Source: Branchiostoma belcheri
Lineage: Eukaryota > Chordata > Leptocardii > Amphioxiformes > Branchiostomatidae
NCBI RefSeq assembly: GCF_001625305.1
Contig: NW_017802824.1
Coordinates: 3,159,062-3,223,061, forward strand
Reading direction: 5' to 3'
DNA length: 64,000 bases
The position numbers and the translations under genes are program-made. The notes beneath the pieces are model-generated. The model was not told where the DNA came from. It was given only the letters and a program-made list of their open reading frames with translations, and did no database searches. Of the stretch, positions 1 through 13,000 are shown one piece after another (positions within the stretch are counted from its first letter, which is position 1; each line of letters begins with the position of its first letter).

Positions 1-3000
1 CCCGCTGTTGGTCAAAATCGATCATGTCTATGTTGTCGTCCACGTCAAGGTAAGTTGGTACGGAGGAGCGTAGTTTGGAGGGCTGGATGGTGAAGAACTT
101 GTCGGGGTTGATGTGAACTTCCTTCACGATCTCTCTCTGCTTCTGTAGGGACGGGTTGGTGGGACTGTCTGCTTTGGGCCGTTGTGGGGAGTTGGTCTTC
201 GTATCTGTTTGGAAAAGAAGAATATCTTGAGAGGTGAAAGAAGTAAAAAAATGAAGAAAGTTTTCCTGTAAAAATTGCACAAAAGAATTGCTAACCACTA
301 GGCATTCTGGTCAATTTTAATTCATGGTCTACCTTTTATAAACACATTCTCTCTTTATTGATTTCCTAAACACATCCATATACAGTACTAGTATATGGTG
401 ACCAGCCCCTCCAACCCTGTTCTAATACATGTAGTACATTTACATAATGTAACCCAACACCACAGGGTGTCTCCTACAGCACCAGTTACCATGGTGACAG
501 ACGTCTGGTCCAGGTCATTGATCTTTACGTGTTTGGAGAATTAGAAGAAACAGGGCAAAAACAAAATGTTTCCTTCAGAATCTGCAAACTTTAAGGTAAA
601 AATGAACATAATCACAACACCAAACATGTAGTCAAAATGACCTACCTGGTCTTTTTGCTGCTGACTCTACCTCCTCCAGTGTCTTCCTTCTTTCTAGCCC
701 CTCCTCCAACATTGTCTCATCATCATCAAAGTCCTGCACCTCCCCAGCCTCATCAGTACCTCTCTCCATCACATCTCCATCTGGCCTGGACTTCTTTGCA
801 TCCACTTCTGTCTTCTTTCCTCTTCTTTTCCTCTTCTTACCAGTTTTCTTCTCTTCTTTCAACACTTCAGACCAGTCTCCCTTCTCCTCCTCTGCTCCAT
901 TCTCTCCTTCCTTCTTTTTCTTGCTCCTTCGTCTCCTTTTCTTTTTAGCCACATTTTCAGCTGTAATCACTTCTTTCTGTTCTTTGCTTTCTTTATTGTC
1001 CTTAAGGGACTGTTGTTCTGTTGTACCGTTCTCTTCAGTTGTTTCTTCCTCTGGCTTTTCATCATCATTGTCATCTGTTTTGGGTTGTTCTTCCTCTTGC
1101 ACAGGAGGATCATCCTTTTGATTGCTTTTTGAATTTATCTGAAAAAGGGTGCAAGAATGTTTCAGTGTACCTGATGTGTTTAAATGGGGCACAGATTAAA
1201 GGTGCATTATGTAACACCAAAAAGTGAAATATTTTAATCTTAGTGCAATTGCAATTTACTCCCACTTTCCAACGTGTCTTTGCAATTATCTCACATTTCT
1301 GACATTTTTTTAATGGTTGGCACTAAAACAGCCTACTCTCATGATCAGTTGCACTCAGTTTGTGGCACCACCACAAATTACCAGAATGTAAACAAACATG
1401 GCTGACAGCTGTGTTTTCAGCTTTCACACACTCAAGACGCACCATATTTTGGCACCTCCACTTCCATAATGGCACTTATGACCACTAAAAATTTACTTTC
1501 TGTATCATCCAAATCCTACATAATGCAGCTTTAACACAACATTTAACTCTTCTTCTTTTTTGGACTGTTCATACCTTCAAAGCAGACTTCATCCATGGAT
1601 TCTTGTCATCATCAACCACAGTTTCCATGGTAACAGCCTCCCCATCCTTCCCATTCTCCTCCTCCTCCTCCTCCCCCTGGTCCTCATCACTGCTGCTGTC
1701 CTGCTGTAGAGCTCGGATCTGATTGGTCAGCTCACGGCTTTTATCCAGCTGTTCCTGGACAGCCTGACGAGCCTGGGGGTTAAAGGTAAAACATTATGAC
1801 TGAGAACATGCACACAACATGGTGGTAATCAGGTGGCAAGGTGGTCTTGTGAAGGTTCTGATTTAAAATCCCTGGCAGACTGTATTGTTCTGTTCTTAGG
1901 ATAGGCCGACTTTCCTCCTATATTTCATCAATTGAATCAGGTAAAAATGAGTAACTAGCTTACTCTTGGATGGGACATATTGACCACATTAAAGATCCCA
2001 CCTCACGTATCAAAATAGGGTAGGGTCTTTCTTAGTGTGAGTGGTTCAAACCTTAGCCTGGTCTCAGGTTTGTCACCTGTTATGTCAATCATGTCAGAAA
2101 AACTTTTACAACTCCTTAGTGAGTGAGTGTGAAATTAAATAAAGACTGTTTTTTAATACAAAACATTAAAGGATTTCCTTGCTGCATGTACACAACATAA
2201 CACAGAGGTATGATGTCATCAATGTTTCAGTAAAAAGTTGGTTTTGGCAAGTAGAAATGACCATGTACTTGAGCAAGTGAATTTTTGGAAAACTTTCAAA
2301 CCTCATCGTCAAACTTGGCCATGACCATCTTGCTGCGTGCCCATTTCCCAGTGTTCCTGTGGCGTAGACTGGCCCGCTCCTCGGCGTGGAGTTTCTCCGC
2401 TTTCCTAATCTCCTCCTGGGCCAGCTCAGGGTTTGTCTTGTGCAGCTCCTCGATAGCCAACTTCTCTGCCTGGACACGGGAACGTTTCTTTATCCTGTGA
2501 TACCTGCGGGGAGGACAAAAGAAGAACAAATGAAGATATGGTAGAAAAAATTTTCAGTTGAATATGCGCAGTTGTTGTCCTGGAAAAGCACCAAAGAGAT
2601 ACAGAATATAGAGGACAAGCACTTGACATGTTCCAGCGCAGATGTCTTAGAACAACCTTGGCAAAAATGGAATTTTGGGAAAAATTTTACGTGCAATTTG
2701 AAGAATCTACATGCAAAACCATAATGATTATATATATACTGTTACAGTAGTATATTTAGTAGTACTAGTAAAGTCAAATGCTCTCAAGTAGTATTACAAT
2801 GCATTATATGTGTACACAACATGTATATCCAAGATAAAACTTACATTGTATCTTCAGCTTAGCATTTCTAAACAGTAGCAACTGCACCATTCCATTCTTC
2901 TTTCATTGCACTATACTTTTGCAGTATACAAACATGATTAGTACTTTTTGAAAAATTGCTAATTCAGAATACTTTTACTTGCAATTATATTCTTGAATTG

Positions 3001-6000
3001 AGTTGAAAATCGCCTGCAAATTGCATGACACATAATTTGAGCCATGATGATTCAATTACTCTCGTGTCCCTAATAAACATACCCCCCGGAATAAACATAC
3101 CCCCTGGACAAATCTTCAAAGTCTAATAAACATACCCTCCGGAATAAACGTACCCCCCGGAAAATGACCAAATTGACAGGTGAACTGTGTGTCCATGATA
3201 CTAAAATGTGCTCTTTATTTCAATACCAATATATGAGCAAATCTTTCACTGTTACATTTAATTAGTGAGTATATATCACTTTAATTAATGAGTATATATA
3301 TTGTACTTGTTTTGGGGAAATACAAAATCCGTAGGAGAAGCTATTGCATTTTACACTTCTGAAATGCACTTTGCTAAGCCTTCTCCTGCAACTTGAGTTG
3401 AAAATCTGACTAACTTAAGAGATAGAAAATCAAGCCCAATTACGTACAAATATAGGGGTTTAATGAGTATATGTACAACAAAATCCATTTCAACATAATG
3501 ATTATTTGGTATGGTACATTGTCTAGTCTGGTCAAAGTCTGGATTCTGAAGAAGAGAAACTTCTGAAGAAAAAAACTTTTGAAGAAAAAAAATATTATTC
3601 AGCATAAAATTTTGATTGGTTTCCATCTCATTGTTTTTTTAAAAATCGATAATGTGATTGTATCAATTTTAAACGCCCTAAAATTAGCTAAATCGGCGCT
3701 TTTACGGTGATTGCGCAATATAGGTGCACTATGACCTTTGACTTTTTACGGGTCATGCTCAGGCGCTAGGCGCCCTCCCCACGTCGGCCGTCCGGCAAAT
3801 TTCTACTTTTTTAGGGGTTTCGGGACCTAAAAACTAACACCAGAGGGAAAATAAACCACATACGTTTTTTTCATGGTAAATATTGCTAAAATGGACCGGG
3901 CATTATTCTGCCGCGTTGCCGATTTTGACAAGGACTTGCGGCCGCCATGTGCTAAATACGTCGATTAGCTACTCGCCTTCCCCTTCGGTTTTGTGGGCAA
4001 ATTTTTGCTTTTTCAGACGTTTTGGGACTTAAAAATGGAAAGCAGGCGAAAAATAAATAACATACATTATATTCATGGGAAATGCCGCTATCATGGACCA
4101 AATATATATCTGTGACGTGTTGCCGAATTTTGCGGCCGCCGGCCACTTGCTGATGGTGCGGTACGTATGGACAATTTTTTTCCCAAAAATTAATAAATGT
4201 ACCGTCCCTAATAAGAGTGTACCGGGTGGACGTTCGGGCCGAAAAAAATAAACGTACCGGTACGTTTAATCGGGACATCAGAGTAAGGGAAACAATCAGT
4301 CTTACTTCTTGCTCTTGATCTTCTTCTCCCGAGCACACTTGGCTGCGTAGTATGACTGCAGGGCTCTCATCTTCTGCAGCTCCTTTCTGCGGGAGAAGGC
4401 CTCGTCCAGACTCATGGCTCTCAGTGCCTCCTCCTCCGCCTCCGTCAGCTCGTGGTCCCGCCGCTCCGCAAACTTACTGCCGTGGAGAACCTCGAAGATC
4501 TCGCGTTCAAGGTCGGTACTCGGCTGTGAGGGAAAGTAGGACAACATGTTTACTTACTAGAACTTCTTGCTCTGGTATAACAATCTCAGGGCCTATCATG
4601 GAAGTTCATCTGTGTTGATAGTTACATGACTTAGAGTTAAACCACTTTGACAGAACATCTCATATAAGGTCGTATTTGCGCATATAAGGTTAACATACCG
4701 TCTGTAGTTTCCAAATATTATGTAAGAAAAGATACCTTTGCAACAGGCAAAATTCTGATGCAACATTGACCAAAAATCCACCGAAAATCGTGAAAATACA
4801 GGGTTCTGCGCTGGCGCAGTACGTTCTGCCGACATGCTCGTTAAAGCTATCCTTCTAACACAAGATTTGCTCTCAACTATGAGTAGATCTTCTGCCAGTC
4901 ACTATGGTTTTCTTAAATAGACTGACCCAGTGAGGCTTGTCATGTGGCTTCTCTGAAGTGTAACGTCAACACTGCATCAAAGGCATCCTATAAATGATGG
5001 ATATTAGTAACAAGACTACTTCCTGAGAGGGGCAAAACAGGCTATTTACATCAAGGCCCATCATTCATCACTTAACCGTGACAGGGCCAATACCGTTTAC
5101 CCAATGCTGATGCCTGATGTCACACTTCATATAAGCCACATGAGAAGTCTTACTGGTTGAAAGCTCTAGGTGAGAACGATCTTTGTGTTGGAGCAAAAGT
5201 TTATCTTTCAACTACTAGTATCTCAGGGCCCATTTGCTTATCACATTTCTAGATCTTTCATGAAAGAACAAACATTCTTGTCTCTTGTAGACTTAAATCC
5301 TGTTCTATTCTCAACTCTTAACAGACTATCTACTGACCTTGAACGTCTTGACCATACTGTCAGTGGTTGGTAGTGACACAGGTTCCTGGTGCAGAGGGAA
5401 GACCAGCTGTGCTGCCTGTCTGTTCTGTCTCACGATGGGCGTCCAGCGAGACACCTCCTTCTTAGCCGCTTTGTACGCCAGCGAGCGCTCAATCTGAGGT
5501 ATAGGGGTAAGTTTTTCAGTCACTTATTTCCTAAAAAATGAAATAGGATTATAGGAAGCATAGTGTTAGAGAAGACTGGTTGTACAAATGTACTGTATGA
5601 AAAACTACAACTTTGTACCTTTGCCAAATGATGTTAACCTTTATGACTGACGAATTATAGATGTTTCTTGCCACAAGCACAAGAGCTGTCTTTCATGTGA
5701 CCACAGCATGTCCAAATCATGAGATATCAAAATGGTCCTCTGCAGTACCATAACAAGCTGCCAGAGCCAAAAATCTAACCATCTTCAGGTCTCATGAAGA
5801 CCTACCCACATACCAAATATCAAGATAATTCATCAAACATTTTACAGTGTCATTTTTACAGACACACAAAAACATCTCTGAAAACATAACCTTCATTCAA
5901 TCATTGCTAAGGTAAAATTGAAACAATGGAAAAAATCTGACCCTCTGAGCCTGTGGCTTGACCAGTGGTGCCTCCATGACCTTCTGTCGACCTTGCATCT

Positions 6001-9000
6001 TGCGGATCTGAGTCTTGACCTTGGAGAACTGGTTGGTGTTCCGCAGTGACCCCACAAGGTCATTGAGGTGAACACGGCTTCCTCCTGTTGGGAAACAGTG
6101 GTAAAGTTCATGAAAGTTCATCTGTTACATGTTTAAAGTTAAAACTTTTGATCCAACAAGTGATTGTCCTCACCTACATGTAGAGCTTTCGACCAGTGAC
6201 TCTGACTCACATGGACCAGTGCAGGTTGCAATGGTACATGTACATGTACACTTGTAGGTACAGGTAGACATCAGAAACACCTGCACAGCTCCAATTTTAC
6301 CTGCACTAACCTGCATATACCCAGTACATGTACCAATGAAGGTTAGGTGCAGGTAGACATCAGAAATACATGCACTAACCTGCACATACCCAGTACATGG
6401 ACCAGTACAGGTTGAGGTGTAGGTAGACATCAGAAATTAAATACCTGAAAGCTATGAAAATAATAATTGTTCACTCACCATTGTCACCTGAAGAGATGTC
6501 AAATGGAGACACCTGGAGGCTGGGCTCTGACCTCTGGATGACCTTCCCTCTGGAGAAAAACAAGCAGATTAAAAACTGTCACCACACGGTCAGGCCTCGA
6601 AATTAACTTTTTTTACTATTGTCCCAGAATTGTCCCAAACATAGATTTCAGTTGTCCCAAACTGAAGATGGACTGTCCCAGCCTGCTTTTCAGGAAATAA
6701 CAATAATAACAACAATACAGAAAACAACAACAACTGAATTTGTACAACTTGAAGTCCACTTTATCAGTAAATCTAGGGAAATACATGATAATATCATGGG
6801 CACAGCACCATCTTTGAGGACCCCCTCCACGATATTTGGAATCCCTGATTGGTCAAATTTATTTGTTTATCATAATTTTTTTAATTGTTTGTCAGACTAT
6901 TATTGGCTGCCAGCGGTCCGCAGCAGTTCGCGTTCCAAAATGATGGATCCGTTCCAAAATGACTTGGATGGTCTCAGAATTTTCCAATTGCCCCAAAATT
7001 GTCCCGAAATGTAATTTGAATTGTCCCGAGCTGAAAATTTTGTGTCATTTGACACTGGGACAATGTTAATTTCGAGCCCTGACGGTATGACACCACTTTA
7101 TAGTTGTATCCAAGTTAGACCAAGTTGGCTATAGAGTGGAAGGATCACCCTGGATAGATAAGGATACGTCTTCTCCTACTAAATGCCCAAACTGCCTACA
7201 CCACGAAGACGGCCTCATTACCCAGTAAGGGTACCTAATGGCCTGGATTCAGGTGAATATTCAGGTGAATATATATATCTTTACACCCCACCTTTGTCTG
7301 TTAAATATGACAAATTAGGGAAACCTTTTTCTGTTGTGAGCAGTAAAATTCCATCAAAATGATGAAAAGGCAAATGCTGGCTACAACACTGATTACTGGT
7401 ATGTACATTGTAGTTTTACTTTTTGCTGCTGTGTCAGGGACACCACCACCAGTGTAAGCAAATACAGGATATATCAGTATTTTTTAAGACTGATATTGTG
7501 ATAACATAAAAACTGCTCCACTGTCTTACTTGATTCTACTTTTTTTGTCCAGTGATGTGATGGCATCCAGCAGGTTCCTGTGCTGTCCTTCACTGTCTGA
7601 CTCCACCTGGAAAGGAAATAAAAAGTTCGTTGACATGTAATGTTAACCGTTTAACATTAGTGTGGTTCAAAATAAATCACAAAGAAATCATGTGGAATCC
7701 TTAAGATCATGGATCATTTATTACATTTAGCTTCTGGTTTACTCTTTGGTGGCATTTAAGATCAATTATGCTGCTACAAAGCTCAATTTTTTTTCTGCAT
7801 TAAAAAATTACCTACATGTACACCCGAGACAAATTTTACCAGCACTAACCTATTACATGTATGCACCTTTTGTAGTATTTTGAACCTTGTGTTAATGTTA
7901 TGATTAGACATCTTCTTGTTGTCTTTTCTTCATTCAAATGATTCTCTGTTGTAACTTGGTAATTGAAAAATTGGAAACTTGACAACTGAGCACTTAAAAA
8001 GACAAATTAAAATTTAAAAATTATAAATTATTATAATTTTACATTATTTATATATTATTATTTCAATTTAATATTATAAATACCTCCTCATCACTGAGCA
8101 CCAGGGCACTGTCATCTTCTTCTGTCTGGTCTGTATTCATCTGCAGCAAGGCCCTGTTCATATAGATACACAATTATTACAATATAGGACACTGACCTAA
8201 AACACTTAATCAGTTAATGACTTATTGGAAAAACTTTCTCGCGTTTTTTTTTTTGGGGGGGGGGGCTTACTGACTTCATCTGGTGTTACTTAGTAGACAT
8301 TATTTTTACAATAATGAATACTACTAGGAAGTATATTCTTGTTTTATACGTATTATAAATAACACTGTACAACGGGTTGTGATCAGCGTACTGAAAACTG
8401 AGTACATGTGCTACAACACTGGCCCGGGTCAGTCACTGCAGGTTTATGGAGAACCTATCAAACAGGTGCAAGATTTTAGATACCTTGGCTCCATGATGGC
8501 CTCTAGCAGTAACGACCTTAAGAAACGTAGAGCTTTGGCATGGGTTGCTTTCTGGAAACTAGAGCATCTCTGGAGGAGTGAGTGCATCCCATTTACCACT
8601 AAAGTAAAGCTCTTTAAAGCCTCATGTGTATCAGTGTTGTCCTATGGTTGTGAGTCTTGGGTAATCACGAAGGACATGGAGAACAAAATCAACTCCTTTG
8701 CTACTTCGTGTTACCGTATTATGCTGAACATCAAAAGGCGTGACCGGGTAACAAACGACAGCATTTACAACTTGACCCAAACTAGTCCGCTGATTCAGCA
8801 TGTGCGTCGGAGACAGCTGAACTTTCTGGGACACATCCTGCGCATGCCTGAGGATGAACCTGTTAGACTGTACGCCCTCTACGTGCCCTCTCATGGCAGA
8901 CGCAGGCGAGGCCGACAGCCTACCTCCTACTTCAAGTATGTCCAGCGACTTCTGGGAGATGAGCACAACCAACTAACAGAGAAGCAGATCGCCAACCTTG

Positions 9001-9527
9001 CTAGCGACAAGGGGCAGTGGAGGGACCTTGCAGTCGCCTGCGCAGCAGCCGACCGATGATGATGATGATGACAACGGGTTATCTACATAATAAACGATTT
9101 TCACACTCGTGGTCGTGGACGTAGACTGCATTCTTGGGGATGGGAGGGGGGTATAAAGTTAGTATGATTGTAGAACCCATGTCGACTTGTATTTTTCTGA
9201 ATATTGAGCATCTAAATATGCAGCCGTAGCTATCAAAATTACCCCTCCATCCCTCCCAAAAATGTACCGACAGTAAATAAAAAGATCTTTAAAGAACTGA
9301 CTGCGTGTGCGGACATGTTGAAGTTCTTAAAACCACGCCACGTGCATCATATATTCTCGCGATTATGAAAGATCTCCAATAACAAATATCTTATCACTTC
9401 AACAAATCAGCACATGGGATCTATATCTAACATATAGCGTAGAGAAAAATATGCCAAGTTGGATATTTTGGCTGAAATAAAGGAAAAATTGTAAAGTAAA
9501 TTCTTACCGGACTGGGTCGTCTGCCAT
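1..9527 (-). CDS. UTP14A: UTP14A, U3 snoRNA-associated SSU processome protein (C-terminus off the window)
   Basis: Nucleolar protein of the small-subunit processome that works with U3 snoRNA and the helicase Dhr1/DHX37 in 18S rRNA maturation (known for the family). I joined eleven exons by GT-AG signals and continuous phase, in transcript order: 9508-9527, 8084-8153, 7530-7606, 6479-6549, 5942-6084, 5338-5493, 4306-4523, 2302-2503, 1575-1772, 646-1138, 1-204. They give 617 codons; human UTP14A has about 770 residues, so the conserved C-terminal block lies left of the window. Recognised blocks are RNLLDAITSLDKK, NRQAAQLVFPL, ALRAMSLDEA, ALQSYYAAK, REKKIKSKKYHRI and GKWARSKMVMAKFD, all in family order. 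After an acidic stretch in the 1575-1772 exon, the 646-1138 exon is low-complexity with a strongly basic Lys/Arg run (likely nucleolar signal). The start is the short first exon encoding MADDPV, 513 bp from the divergent SENP start. Introns hold many mobile elements. Confidence 0.93.
3056..4286. mobile_element. Non-autonomous DNA transposon with imperfect terminal inverted repeats
   Basis: About 1.2 kb in UTP14A intron 7. The left end has TTACTCTCGTGTCCC then TAATAAACATACC; the reverse complement of the right end reads TTACTCTGATGTCCC then GATTAAACGTACC. Short tandem copies of an ATAAACATACCCCCCGG-like unit lie near the left end. The interior is more GC-rich and has no recognisable transposase. 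No target-site duplication is clear. Confidence 0.6.
4594..5215. mobile_element. Old copy of palindromic MITE family A, interrupted by family B
   Basis: Degenerate left arm starting ATCATGGAAGTTCATCTGTG and right arm ending in AAAGTTTATCTTTCAAC match the cleaner copies at 27243 and 28683. A family B element (4641-4833) sits inside. Located in UTP14A intron 6. Confidence 0.6.
4641..4833 (-). mobile_element. MITE family B copy nested in family A
   Basis: Reverse complement matches the element at 30387-30637: it starts GTCGGCAGAACGTACTGC and continues through TTTGGTCAATGTTGCATC and TTTGGAAACTACAGACGG. The other end is truncated. Confidence 0.65.
6108..6212 (+). repeat. Fragment of palindromic MITE family A
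   Basis: Matches one arm only (CATGAAAGTTCATCTG through TAGAGCTTTCGACCAGTGAC). It lies in UTP14A intron 4 next to another repeat. Confidence 0.55.
6213..6440 (-). repeat. Dispersed repeat with ACATGTAC and CAGGTAGACATCAGAAA units
   Basis: Two to three degenerate copies of a roughly 95-bp unit containing CTAACCTGCATATACCCAG and GCAGGTAGACATCAGAAA. The same units recur at 20590-20790 in a SENP6/7 intron. Confidence 0.55.
6591..7081. mobile_element. hAT-like MITE with 5-bp target duplication
   Basis: Ends CAGGCCTCGAAATTAAC and GTTAATTTCGAGCCCTG form a terminal inverted repeat starting CAGG, typical of hAT elements. ACGGT directly flanks both ends (6586-6590 and 7082-7086), fitting a hAT subgroup with 5-bp duplications. 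The interior has scattered TTGTCCC-type words and no transposase. It lies in UTP14A intron 3. Confidence 0.7.
8369..9080 (+). mobile_element. 5'-truncated LINE insertion with intact ORF2 C-terminus and target-site duplication
   Basis: Insertion of 8379-9070 bounded by a perfect 10-bp direct repeat ACAACGGGTT (8369-8378 and 9071-9080). It carries one open frame of 226 codons ending in TGA at 9057-9059. The frame has the end of a non-LTR reverse transcriptase ORF: DFRYLGSMMASS, SYGCESWVITKDME, then RRRQLNFLGHILRMPEDEP and a basic tail. A very short 3' end of TGA repeats follows, as in RTE-type LINEs; clade is a guess. It lies in UTP14A intron 1 in antisense orientation. The unbroken frame and perfect duplication argue for a recent insertion. 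Confidence 0.88.
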
Positions 9528-10040
9528 GATTGCTGACCTATGACCTATGTCGCAAAACGTGAAATCATTTATTAACACTTGAAATATGCGTTTTTAACCT
9601 CTAACAAAGGTTTTTTGATAACCAACCATTAGATTATATGTCATATTTTCATATTCATACGTCAAAATGTCACTTTCATTCCTTATTCAATGACAAATTC
9701 AAGGACTTTTACAGTAAAAGTAAATTTTACGACAAGTTCTCACATTGGGCGATTATATTCCAGAATTAGGTAATTCTTTACTTAATTTATACATTCCAAA
9801 ACAATCTAAAGTGATGGATATTAATAATCTTAAAATATACAAACGAAACAAAATTCAAAAATCGAATTCCTTTGGCTTAAATACTCGCCTTCATTCAGTA
9901 TTTATTATATTGACGACACAGAGCTGATACACCCTATTCTGAAGAATGGCCCAGTCCACAATTAAAATGGCGGCAAATGATTCTAGTTCGTGACAATTGC
10001 ACAGTTCGGTCAAGGAAAACTCTGCAAAGCAGGCTTCAAA
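9528..10040. promoter_or_regulatory. Bidirectional promoter and 5' leaders of UTP14A and SENP6/7
   Basis: The two start codons point away from each other across 513 bp with no repeat recognised between them, so both core promoters must lie here or in upstream noncoding exons. I see no TATA box at a sensible distance from either start. An AAAATGGCGGCAAA box at 9964-9977 matches the YY1 site AANATGGCGGC that often sits just downstream of TATA-less start sites in animal housekeeping genes. Divergent arrangement is seen in the sequence; shared regulation is inference. Confidence 0.65.
9946..9993 (+). promoter_or_regulatory. Upstream ORF in the SENP6/7 leader, overlapping a YY1-like box
   Basis: A 15-codon ORF (MAQSTIKMAANDSSS, then TGA) ends 47 bp before the SENP6/7 ATG, in another frame. 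Its first ATG has A at -3 and G at +4, a strong Kozak context, and an internal in-frame ATG at 9967 lies in the YY1-like box. If transcription starts upstream of 9946, this ORF would reduce translation of the protease; if it starts at the YY1 box, it is never transcribed. Confidence 0.4.
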
Positions 10041-13000
10041 ATGACTCACAGGGGAAACTCAGGTCTCTTGGAAGGTACCTAGTTAGATATTTCCTTGAAA
10101 TCCGCTCTTATTCTAGAAGTTAAAGACGGTAGACGACGTTTTAGCGTGTGTTTTGATTCGGCTTGCGCATGCTGCGCAACACGTTCGAGACATCTTGCAA
10201 AATTCTTCTGACAAATTTCCTGATAGAAGGTCCTTTCACGGAAAGCCGATTTCCTAGTATGAGTCTTTTGCGGAAATTATATTGATAATACATGTATTAT
10301 TGGCGACAATGCATCAATTTTGCATGGAATATTTGCGCTACGAGAACCATCTGCATAAATGCACAAGTAGCCACTAACATATGCAACAGCAGCCTTGAAC
10401 AGGAAATGACAGCCTTTGCATCTGAATATCCGACACATGACGTGATGTGTGCTGTTTTTCTCGTTCTTTTGCACAGTCTGTTCACTTGTGTTGAGCTCTT
10501 TGACAAAGTATGTAATGAAAAATTCCCTACCCTTGTTGTTTGTAATATTTTTGTTGTTTTTTCTATAATTCTTAACACGTCAAAGCACCATGAAAAATCA
10601 GAATTTCCCTACACTATATGATAAGGAGCACATTGGTAGTATGTACTGTGCCTGCCTGTTTTTTCACGTTTTTTGTTGGATATTTGGTCAATGTGCATCA
10701 GAATTTTGCCTGTTGCAGACAAGATCTTTTCCAACACAACATTTGGAAACTACACACAGAATGTTAACCTTATATGCGCCAATATGTGATATTATATGAG
10801 ACACTTTGCTAAAGTGCTATGTACAATACATTAGTGCAGTACGTTCTACTGATGTGCCATGATACAGCATATACAGTTGTTGAAAGTTCCATGTACAATT
10901 TCAAAGTTCCATGTACAATTTCAAATTCACATGCAAATCTGGTTCCCTCCCCAGCCCTTGACACAAGTGCAGAGAAAGACGACCAGGGCTATAGAACACT
11001 TTTTGGCTTTGGAAACATCATGGATTCGGATGATTCTGCCTCTCCTGGACACCAGTAAGTATATTATAGTCCATTTAACTGAAAATATGGGAGATATCAC
11101 AATTGTAATACACAACACAGGCTTAACATTAGTAAGTTGAATTATAGTGCGGTATAGCCATAGTAGAAGATACCATACCACATACAGCACGGGGGAGTTG
11201 AAATATTTTATTTGAAAACCTGAAAATATAGATTAAAAAAAATTGTCATGATCAGATTATTAATCTGTACCCCAATAACTGCAATCAAGGAAATCCATCA
11301 AACTCACCGTTAATATTATAGCTACATTAATATAACACACAAATATGACCGAAATCAGTACCTTTCCATGGAAGGATAAATGTAAATATTGCAAACTTTG
11401 CATAACACTTCATCTGTTATTGTGCTTTGTTTGTGTTCAAAATTGTCAGAAGATGTTTGTAAAAACCTATTGTACATATATTTTACAGAACTGAAGATGC
11501 AGAGGAAGATGATGTTGTTTTAGTTGAAGACACACCAACTGATTCTGACTCGGAGGCCTTAGGGTCACCAAACAAAGTCACCAAACGTGCACTGGTAAGG
11601 CAGGACTGAGTACAAAGACATATATACATGTATATAATTACCATGTCTACATTGTATTCAGTTTTACATGGTTATAGTAATGGTCATATTATTATGTAAT
11701 TAGGCCACACCAAATCAGAAAAAAATGAAGAGGCGAATACGAGAACTAACAAATTAAGTTGGTGTGGCCTTAGTTAATCTCTCTAGTCAAATCAATAATT
11801 ACAATGGCTGGCCAATGCACTTACAATGTATTATGTACATACCAATGATCTTGATTTTTGTCATTGTGGAAGTTGCAGTACCTGTACCTGTACATGTACA
11901 AATTGGCCCTAACTAAAACATTATATTTGTATTGTAGTCAAACTGATGTTTTTTCTTCATGAGATATATGTACATGTTCTTCTTCATTTTCTACCTTCCA
12001 GGACTTCAAAGGAAGTTTCAACAAGGATTACAAAATCCCAAGGAAAATGAAAGATTCCGAAGTTGTGGAAGATTCAACCCAAGCGTTGACAGACAAGGCC
12101 CAATATCACTCTTCCCCTCTGTCTAAAACTCAGTATCCACCCTGCAATACCCAGTACACCAGAACTCAGCACAACAGACTCAGCCTAAAACTAGTGACGG
12201 GCAAAGGCAACTTTAACTCCTACAGGGAGGACCAACAAGCACGTGTGGTGCATTCAAACTCTAACAGTTTTAACAAACATAATCCTCAGAATAGTCAGAA
12301 GATATCTGTTCACGTCCCTGCGTTGAGCACTGTTGCACTGAAACCAAGGATTGTGGTGGACAACCATGGAGTTTCTGGTACTTTTCAGACATTGTCGCAA
12401 CACCCTGCATCAACAAGTATTGTCAAACATGGAGTGAACATGAACAGTAGTAGTACAGGTGTGAGTAGGGAGGCTTGCAACACCGATGTTTCAGGTGGCA
12501 CTGAGAGTGAAACAGGGAACAGGACAGGTACTGACACAAATGTCAGCTCCAATGTGCAAACACATCAGCAACATGAGAAAGGTGAGACATCACTCTTTTT
12601 TAAAATATAACTCTTTTTATTAACATTCTTAAAAGATTATATTCAAAAGAAAGCATGGCACGTATACAAGAAAAAGTGTAACCACAAAACTGAAACGTAA
12701 AATCAAAAGACAATTGTCTATGATCTTAAGAAAACATTATTACATTGTAGTGAGAAACCCTTTTTCAGTCACAATATAACAAGAAGAACTTAAATCAAAA
12801 CTGGTAATGTTAGGGACAATATGAAGTCCACCCCATTTCACCAATTAAATTTGTACTTGGGATGTTGTGTTTTTGAACTTAAATCACTGAAAAGTTGTGT
12901 TTTTGAACTTAAACTACTGAAATGTAATGTTTTTGCTTCACAGGTCAGCTGGGTGGAAGAGAAGCTTTCAATGTCATCAGTTCAGGGGGACTGCAGGGAG

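Noticed and set aside
3952..4338. 128-codon minus-strand frame overlapping UTP14A exon 7 edge
   Set aside because: Mostly inside the intronic transposon; the UTP14A exon is translated in another frame supported by family homology.
6619..7014. 131-codon plus-strand open frame
   Set aside because: Lies wholly inside the hAT-like MITE between inverted ends and encodes no recognisable domain.
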